From NCBI GenBank assembly GCA_003024175.1, contig MDYQ01000042.1, positions 1 through 64,000 of the forward strand: a stretch of DNA of 64,000 nt. The letters are read 5' to 3'. The position numbers and the translations under genes were made by a program. This document shows positions 55,298 to 64,000 of the stretch, in pieces (the first letter of the stretch is position 1; every line of letters starts with the position of its first letter). Origin of the DNA: Planoprotostelium fungivorum. Lineage: Eukaryota > Evosea > Variosea > Cavosteliida > Cavosteliaceae. Under the pieces are notes generated by a model. It had not been told where the DNA came from, did no database searches, and worked only from the letters and a program-made list of their open reading frames with translations.

Positions 55298-58189
55298 TTA
55301 TCCTCTGATCTTGAATCCGGGGCTCTTTCTCAATCTTATCGTCTGTGGTGTGATCTCCAATGACTCATCGGCTGTCTCTCTTCAGTCATCATCATCATCC
55401 ATTCCATTCACCTCTGATCGTGGAGATCGCCTCCTCTAGAATGATCTCTTTGGGTGGCACCAATCGGGTCGTGTCTTCCTTCTGCGTGGTACGAACGTTG
55501 GACAGTTGCTGCGAACGGTCAACCCCTCGTGATGACGTCATTATACGTCATACCTTGGCCTTGGTGGGATTGACTTCGAGATTCTCAGACTTTGAGTTTT
55601 CACCGATGATCATACCAGGGTAGACCTTCATACCGGGCTTGATGAATAAAACACCTGAGGCGATTTTAATCACTTTTAATGTTTTTCTCCTCTCACCTCT
55701 GGCCTCGAGGGCTTCCAATGCGTAACCCGTGGCGGTTCCCAGGGCATTCGAAACGAGGGCTCCCTTTCTCGTGGTCTCCAGCTTACCCTGAACCGCAAGT
55801 CAGCGAAATTTCATCGAGATTTCGACACGTACGGTGTACTCCACGTATTCGCTGAAGGTGTGGTTGAACACGGCGGTACCCTTCGTCTGCTGCATCAGCT
55901 CGGCCTGTGGTATGTCATGATGACGTCATCACACGTCATCGCCTCACTCTGAATCCCAACAGGGCACGGGAGATGACTTTGAAGATGACACGGCTCTTGC
56001 CTCCGACTTGCTTCTGGTCGACAAATTCCGCCTTTCTCTGATCTACAACGCGTCAGGACGTCGAGATTTCGCGTGGAACTCACTCATTCTCTCGATGACG
56101 AAACCGGAGTACTCGTCCTCCACATCGATGATGACCTAAAGCCAGTTATGGAAATTTCCCGTAGATCTCGTCGAAATATCACCTCTTCCATGGGCTCCAT
56201 CTGTCTTCCATTGTGGTTCTTCATCATCACCTGAGGTGGATACACTGCAAACTCCATCCCCTCTCTTCTCAAGTTTTCGATGAGAATGCCCAACTGCAAC
56301 TCTCCTCTACCGCAGACCTATGACGTCATCACGATACCACGCCACGTCACTCACCTCTACGATCTCACTCTCACCCATCTTGAGAGAGATGGACACGTTC
56401 GTCTCCACTTCCTTCTGAAGTCTCCTCTTCAAGTTGGCAAAGGTGGTCTGTTTGGTACCCTCCGTTCCCGCCAACGGAGAATTGTTGACCGAAAATCCCA
56501 TGGAGAGGACGGGGGGGTCCAGTGGAATGCTCTGTCCCAAATATTTGAGACTCTGAGACCCGCCGACGCCTCACCTGTACTGCCGTTGTGATGCTGGGCT
56601 CGCAGATCGTGTGGGTCACGTTGCTAGAAGCCAAACCAGCGATGGAAACGATGTCTCCAATGTGTCCTTCCTCTACAATGTGTTTCTCCATACCCCTCCT
56701 CATCATCAGCTTGGTGACTTTTCCTGGAAAAGTGTCAGAAATTTCCGAGAAAGAGATGCCCACCTGTTTCAATGAGGCCACCCTCGAGGTTGATGCATTT
56801 GATGGAAGCTCCGGTCTTGATCATACCCGAGCTGATACGTCCGGTGACGATTCTACGGAGTTTCAGCTCCGAAAAAAGGCGGGAACGGCCTCACCTGCCC
56901 AGGTAGGGGTCACTATCGATCAGCGTGACAGACATTGTAAAACGCTTTTCCTCGGGAAGTTTCATGGGGGGAACTATGATGTCGTGAGAAAAAATGGAGA
57001 TATCGTACGTCATACCGTGGGTGACGATAGCCTCGAACAGGGGATTCAAGTTCTCCCTCGGGTCATCGGGCTGAAATATTCGTGAACATTCCATCTACAA
57101 CGCTGTAGACGTCCACCTTGTTGACGGCCCAGCCGGATCTACCGGATGCATACAGCACGGGATAGTCCATCTGTGACTCCTCGGCTCCCAAACTCAAGAA
57201 CAACTCGAACAATTCTTCTTCCACCTTCACATCCATCAGATCATCTCTCATGAGTATTCACCTCAGCGGTACGAACACGTTCAGTACGATCCATCTTGTT
57301 GAGAACAACAATGGGCTTCAGACCGGCCCTATTTTGAAATGAGAGGGGGGTTCATCTACAACCGGACTCACTTGAGAGCTTTACCCAGCACGAATTTGGT
57401 CTGAGTCATGACACCCTCTGCGGCATCGACCAGTAGAACGACACCGTCTACGAGTCCCATCATACGCTCTACCTGATCGCCGGTGAGACATGTTGTCATA
57501 TGGACATATAGACATCTTGCATGGAGAGAATGAGATGTGAAAAGGATAGTGTACCTCTCCTCCGAAATCACCGTGACCTGGTGTATCGACGAGGTTGATC
57601 TTGTAGTCCTTGTAGTACATGGCAGTGTTCTTGGCCATAATGGTGATACCTCTCTCCTTCTCGAGATCATTGCTGTCCTGTGATGGAGTCAGGAGAGGGG
57701 AAGAAGAGTCGAATTACCATGGCACGTTCATCGTCGAGAGATTGACCGCTCTGCTTGAGGAGCTCGTCGACAAGAGTTGTCTTTCCGTGATCGACGTGAG
57801 CAATGATGGCGACGTTTCTCATCTTCTTGGAGGCTGTTTCGATTCAGTCTCTTGGGATGTCAATCGTTCTCGATTTTTCATTCGCAATCACATCCAATCA
57901 TGATTGTGATCGGATAGAGATGGTGATTTGACTCACCCTGCTCTCCCTCCTCATAAGATAAGAATCTCCTCTGTTGTTGATTGATGGTGAGCCCCTTCTT
58001 CGAAACGGAAAACAGAGACGAAGTCAACACTTGTTGCTTCGACACAGTAGAAACGGAAGAGAGAGCGATGGCAGCCGCTGGTCGAATGGCAGAGGTGATT
58101 GAACGAGCTGGCATGATGTTCTTGGGGTTCGACGAAACCCTTGGCTTGGCGCATAGGCGCACGCCGCGAAGACGGAGAGCAGTGTGCAT
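55298..58189 (-). CDS. typA: TypA/BipA translational GTPase, organelle-targeted
   Basis: Ribosome-binding GTPase of the elongation-factor superfamily, bacterial in origin; in eukaryotes usually organellar. The N-terminus [20 protein letters not shown] is Arg/Ser-rich without acidic residues, a plausible mitochondrial presequence running to about residue 75. G motifs: [56 protein letters not shown]. Then translation-factor domains and the TypA-specific end [19 protein letters not shown]. About 20 introns; total ~640 residues. Role inferred: mitochondrial ribosome assembly or stress translation. It sits beside the mitochondrial thiolase, which is transcribed divergently. Confidence 0.93.
57094..57109. 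repeat. intronic palindrome
   Basis: TCTACAACGCTGTAGA inside a 46-nt typA intron; one mismatch. The distal acceptor ATTTCAG restores the GTPase frame. Confidence 0.8.
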
Positions 58190-58640
58190 CGTCTTTGAGA
58201 GTGAGACGAAGGTTCAAAACTGCCTGCAGAAATTATGCGGATGTTCACGTTGTAGTCGGACTATTGGAACTCCATATTTTTCTGGGAATTTGGCGTTCCA
58301 TATTTTCGAGCTTGGGGCTGATCACTTGTTGTCTCTAAAAATTGAGATCAGCCACCTATCATCTTCGCAGATCGCCGTGAACTTCTGCAAGTACATAGAC
58401 GACATCTTCTTGTTTGAAATGTCATCAAATGGAAAGATGTATCGGTCCAGTTAGGCGGACCAGTGATTGAACAGTGTACTAAGCTTCATTCACCTTCAAC
58501 ACTCGATTGGGGATTGGATGATGTCATCTTGACATCATAAGACTACAACGCATTCGCAGTCGCATGTTTCGATTTGTATTTTCTTACAACCGCGGGAAAC
58601 TGTGGGTTCCTGATCAATCGAGGAAAAAATCCATCTCATC
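58190..58640. other. divergent promoter region, typA / thiolase
   Basis: About 450 bases between two divergent starts of mitochondrial-protein genes. Open frames occur but none has a family match; a chance YIDDIFLF string near 58394 is discussed under rejections. Confidence 0.35.
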
Positions 58641-60312
<1,672 letters not shown>

Positions 60313-60457
60313 AACGAATAAACTGTTGAAACATCTTTTGCTTTCCTGCGAAGAATGCCACGTGTCATCTCTTCATCACGAGGTCAGAGTGGACACCGAC
60401 CGATGAAGCAATACAGACCTCAGTATTCGATTGTCTATATTCCATCTTCACATTCAA

Positions 60458-61530
60458 ATGCCATTCAACATGCGCAGTGGGCTATCTATTAAGTGCCTGT
60501 GTATGTTTGCATTCAATTTTGGAGGTCTCACCATCTTGGGAGAGATCATCCCGCAGCTCATCGTCTTCTTCTCTGGTGACGACTCTTCTAAAGACACCGT
60601 CTCATGATCGACAGGTCAAGGTCACACGATATTGACCGATCGACATTACGTCCTCTTAGTCTGCTGTCTCGTCTTCCTACCACTCAGCTTCGCCCAGAAT
60701 ATCTCAAAATTCAAGATCAATCCCTTCGTGTCCATCTCATCGATATTGGGGCTGGTCGTCGTGCTGTTCGTGCAGGTGATCCCCCGTCTTGATCATCATG
60801 ATCGTGTTACACCAGGTGACGTTCGTGAGGGAGAGTTATGATCCAACCACCGGAGGATCTCTACAGAAACCACGTCAATCCAACTGATTTCATAGCCGTG
60901 AGTTTATTCTTTTTTTTCATCGATTGAGTGATGTTACTGCGTTTTCGTTTTGTTGAATCGTTTCAGGCCTTCGGTGGGCTGAGTTATCTGTTTGTATGCC
61001 ACGAGCTCAGCTTCAACGTCGTCGGTTCACTGAAGACGCCACGCGGAGCAAGTGATACAACATCAACGGCATCGTCATGATCATGACTGTCATCACTTTC
61101 GCCGTGCGGTGCTATTCAGGTAAAACATCGTCTTGTCTTCTATTCCATCACCCAACCATGTTCGATTCACTATCTCTTAACCATATGAAAGGATTCTTCT
61201 TATTCTATCACGACACATCTTATCCAATTTCTCGGTCACAGATATTCCTGCCAACGTGGCTCGAATCTTATTGGTCTTAACCATGTACCTTATCAATGGT
61301 GACCTCTTCTGTCCTTTCTTCCTCTTACTCTTCACAGCATCATGCCCAGAGTGTCCCTCTATTCGGTGGTGACGCTATTCTTCGGTTCACCCAAGACAAA
61401 CACGATAGTCAACACCGGCATCACTCTCATCGTCGTCCTCTCTGCTCTCCTCATCGCAGAATTTGTCACCGATTCGGGTAAAATATACGGTCTGATCCAT
61501 CTACAACTCTCCCAGAACAACGATTCACGA
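60458..61530 (+). pseudogene. broken 5'-truncated amino-acid transporter (SLC38/AAAP-like)
   Basis: Membrane segments of an SLC38-type transporter: CMFAFNFGGLTILGEIIPQ, HYVLLVCCLVFLPLSFA, INPFVSISSILGLVVVLF, AFGGLSYLFVCHELSFN, then INGIVMIMTVITFAVRCYSG, VARILLVLTM and TGITLIVVLSALLIAEFV. The first three or four membrane helices are missing, with only ~145 bases before the upstream gene ends. Frame is lost at several joins: after VGSLK the next block is in another frame with a TGA before YNING, and again before MPRVSLYSVV. Either a decayed gene copy or a poorly assembled region; the nearby ambiguous base favours caution. Confidence 0.68.
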
Positions 61531-61579
61531 CCGCGTGCTGGAAATGTCAAGTTTTCTGCTGATCATCACAGACAGTGAC

Positions 61580-62382
61580 GAAGATGGTGAGAGGGTGACA
61601 TACTGGATCTAGACGATAAGATCAAACTTGTTGAATGAAACAGAGACGGAGCTATGTGAAATACTTTTGGATCAGCATTCATCACTGCGAAGGTGGCGTC
61701 GAATGATCTCCCTTCGACTAGTCTTGTCACAGATAAATGAAGAAGAAGAGAAGAATTGTGTGAATCCCTCTAATAGAATCAATTAGTGTGTTCATTGCTT
61801 CGATACGTTAGACACGATTTGTGAGATCTAATGCCTTTGGCGAATGATCCATACCTGGCTCTCGTTTTCTCGATCGCGACGAGCTCACCTGAAACAGAAT
61901 ATGTATAGATCAAGTGATGTCTTATTCCAGGGAGAAAGATCAGAGCCTCAGAAAGAGATCCCATCCCATCTAGATGAGACATCGGCATCGGAATGCACCA
62001 TCGGTCTGCCACAAGGAGACCTGGACCAGAAGGGCGGAACGCCCGGTCACGTGACTTTAAATTCCGCCGAAAAGCTGAACATGGTCGGTTGTTAACGTCA
62101 CAGCCACGTTAAAGTGCCGAAGAAGGAGGACTGAAACAGTTAGCGGCTACTCATTTTCTGCTCAGCACACAGAAGAACAAGCCAACAACAGCTTCACAGC
62201 CACAACAACCATGGAACATCCTCACTTGGATCTTCATTGAGACACAAGTCGCAACGGCCAAATGCATTCCTCCACAAGCTCTCTTCTGAACAAGAACACA
62301 TGGGCTTAGATCTCTTCTGATCAACAACATATGGGTTTACATCCTCTTTGGAACCTCACTGGGATCCTTCAAGAGCCAACTT
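61580..62382. other. non-coding or unassignable stretch
   Basis: About 800 bases. A plus-strand block (61879-62094: YRSSDVLFQGERSEPQKEI...) follows an acceptor-like CAG but has no family match. At 62270-62340 two imperfect ~35-bp copies of a CTCTTCTGA...ATGGG(C/T)TTA sequence stand side by side. No gene called. Confidence 0.4.
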
Positions 62383-63011
62383 CTTCACTGCCCCACCGAC
62401 TGTGACAAGATCAACACCCGAATCTTCCATCTGAGCACCACACTTTCAAGAGGAGCCTCACAAGTGCACGAGAGAAGACAAGAACGTGTCCCCAGCCACC
62501 TCCAACGACCAAGTCAAACGACAGTGATCACAAGTAGCGTCAGCTCTCCTTTCGAGGATGAACACAGACTGTTGTCCCTGACTTGGCGATGTGAGGTGAC
62601 GATGCTGCTATCAGGAGTCAGACCGACAACCGATGGATGATGTACGGCCAGTATGCCTTCGGGCAGAAGAGCGTATGTCCTCGCATCGACCNCAAGCTCT
62701 TCACTGCCCCACCGACTGTGACAAGATCAACAATCACATCTTCCATCTGGACATCACAACACCTACAAGAGGAGCCTCACAAGTGCACGAGAGAAGACAA
62801 GAACGTGTCCCCAGCCACCTCCAACGACCAAGTCAAACGACAGTGATCACAAAGTAGCGTCAGCTCTCCTTTCGAGGATGAACACAGACTGTTGTCCCTG
62901 ACTTGGCGATGTGAGGTGACGATGCTGCTATCAGGAGTCAGACCGACAACCGATGGATAATGTGCGGCTAGTATGCCTTCGGGCAGAAGAGCGTGTGTTC
63001 TCGCATCGACC
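62383..63011. repeat. two tandem copies of a ~316-bp sequence
   Basis: Unit 1 runs from about 62383 to 62698 and unit 2 from 62699 to 63011, both beginning CTTCACTGCCCCACCGAC and ending around CTCGCATCGACC. Long internal blocks are identical (for example the ~160 bases from GAGGAGCCTCACAAGTGC onward) with scattered differences. The only ambiguous base in the window, an N at 62692, sits at the junction. No convincing coding potential; family unknown. Confidence 0.93.
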
Positions 63012-63488
63012 GCACAGATGATGAAGTCACGAAAGTGATTGAATCTGGCCGGAGTGGAGCAACCCTTTCGGGGGTCTCTACGATGAAGGCAGGCGAGTGT
63101 CTGACGAGGCTGTGGTGTACGGAGTATGGCCGTACCCAGCCCAGGTAGAGCATCGGCGTTCCTACTCTTTCTCACTGTGCCGTGAGACGATCACCAACAC
63201 ACCCACAGCGTAAGATGATGATGACTTTGAATAAATTGAACTGGGTCGGATCTGTTTTCCTTCATGTTGTCTTTCTCTCTTTCCGTCTCAGCTTTGTGTT
63301 TGAGATGACGTCGTGTATCAATCTCGATCACATCCTGAGCGAATGGTGATATCGATCGAGCGGAAGAGGATGTGCCCTCTTCTGGGTCCTCACATCTGTA
63401 ACTCTTTCATCTCAATCCTCGGTTCATCACACCCTCCCATTCACATCGTGCCTCAATCATTCGTTGTACAAAGAGAGTTTATTCTATA
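63012..63488. other. intergenic stretch
   Basis: About 480 bases between the tandem repeat and the last gene. AATAAA occurs near 63230. Nothing else recognised. Confidence 0.3.
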
Positions 63489-64000
63489 TTATCTCCTCTC
63501 TTGCATCTCGTCCAACGGCAGCCTTCCGTATTCTCCCATCGCCTCTTCGTCCACCTGCGAGCTCGTCTTCCCGATCCACAACTCTCTCAGCTCTCCCTTC
63601 CTCCACGCCGCAACCAGAGTGGGTCCCAGAGTGAGAGGTACTGTACGTAATGAGTGGGGGATCACGTGACCGTCGGTTACGCACCGAGGTAGAGTAGAGC
63701 GGGCTGCCCGGTTTCTGTCGCGGTGACCATGAGGAAGGCCAAGATGAGTCCGAGCGCGTATCCAAAGAGGGCCCGTAAGAAGTAACCTCGAATGTTTTCG
63801 TAGCCTTTGAATCGATCGACGTGATATAAGAAACAGAGGAAGACGCCGGGGAGGATCTGTCTGTGTCAGCGGAGGACATCATGCGACTCCATCTCACGAT
63901 GTCGCCCAGACCGAGCAGAGTGTGTCCGTCCACAAAGACTCTCGGGATGATGATGACGAGAGGTAGAGAGGGCATGCTCATGGCTACGCTCACCCTTGGA
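63489..64000 (-). CDS. signal peptide peptidase / SPPL intramembrane aspartyl protease (C-terminal part)
   Basis: GxGD aspartyl protease cutting peptides inside ER or endosomal membranes; only the 3' end is in the window and the gene continues past 64000. Visible: PSLPLVIIIPRVF, the catalytic GLGDI at the end of an exon, ILPGVFLCFLYHVDRFKGYE, YALGLILAFLMVTATETG, then the PAL motif as QPALLYLVPLTLG and KGELRELWIGK, with the tail ending LPLDEMQERR at TAA 63489-63491. The second catalytic Asp (in GLGD) is present; the first (YD motif) lies outside. Two short introns splice in frame. Confidence 0.93.

Noticed and set aside
58379-58454. YIDDIFLF string resembling a reverse-transcriptase active site
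   Set aside because: An isolated eight-residue match with no other reverse-transcriptase motif around it; most likely chance.
61040-61110. TGA in the transporter as a recoded or selenocysteine codon
   Set aside because: The frame is broken at several other joins too and the N-terminus is missing, so decay or assembly error is simpler.
62777-63175. 132-codon minus-strand frame in the tandem repeat region
   Set aside because: It crosses the repeat unit and unique DNA, has no ATG-supported family match and odd composition; not called as a gene.

Overview
The window is nuclear DNA of a gene-dense eukaryote that uses the standard code. Almost every gene is cut by short GT-AG introns, mostly 38-60 nt, and genes lie on both strands with a few hundred bases between them. 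The gene content points to Amoebozoa, and I infer a protosteloid (Protostelium/Planoprotostelium-like) amoeba. The support is a C-terminal cNB-GRAM-cNB tandem known from Dictyostelium GbpC/GbpD, an SH2-domain protein, PTEN, several arrestin-fold proteins, RhoGAP and Rho-type GTPases, and a secreted digestive set (class 3 lipase, GH16 glucanase, heme-thiolate peroxidase). The species is not proven. No virus-like element, LTR element or CRISPR array was seen.

Layout. 1-8 kb: protein kinase, FSP1/AIFM2-like oxidoreductase, secreted lipase, NUDT6-like Nudix hydrolase. 8-21 kb: RasGAP-like/START protein, TMEM214, a long RGS-cNB-GRAM-cNB protein, Rab6, RhoGAP, SAM50. 21-25 kb: three tandem arrestin-like genes, the first with a frameshift. 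25-30 kb: unknown genes, an atypical Rho-like GTPase, GH16. 30-37 kb: UBAC1/KPC2, V-ATPase subunit B, a proline-rich helical protein. 37.3-37.8 kb: tRNA-Asp with an 11-nt intron and a stray DEAD-box helicase exon. 37.8-41.3 kb: a membrane coiled-coil protein holding a tandemly duplicated exon-intron unit, and an unknown gene. 41-53 kb: heme-thiolate peroxidase, a WD40-ankyrin protein, a RING protein, PHF5A, an SH2 protein, PTEN. 53-64 kb: ELOVL elongase, an unknown gene, organelle-targeted TypA/BipA, mitochondrial acetyl-CoA acetyltransferase, a broken SLC38-like transporter, a 316-bp tandem repeat with an ambiguous base at its junction, and the 3' part of a signal peptide peptidase gene.

How the genes fit together. 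Many act at the inner membrane face: RGS, RhoGAP, Rho, Rab6, PTEN, SH2, arrestins and the cNB protein suit a crawling, phagocytic cell. The secreted enzymes suit feeding on other microbes. SAM50, TypA and the thiolase serve mitochondria. They are not an operon; neighbours look unrelated.

Most unusual signals: a recurring palindrome (TCTACAACGTTGTAGA and variants) inside introns, whose halves also occur at intron ends; the 127-bp exon-intron unit repeated in one gene; and the RGS-cNB-GRAM-cNB architecture. Exon joins were inferred by hand from reading frame, GT/AG sites and family conservation. Some 5' ends and a few joins stay unresolved and are marked.
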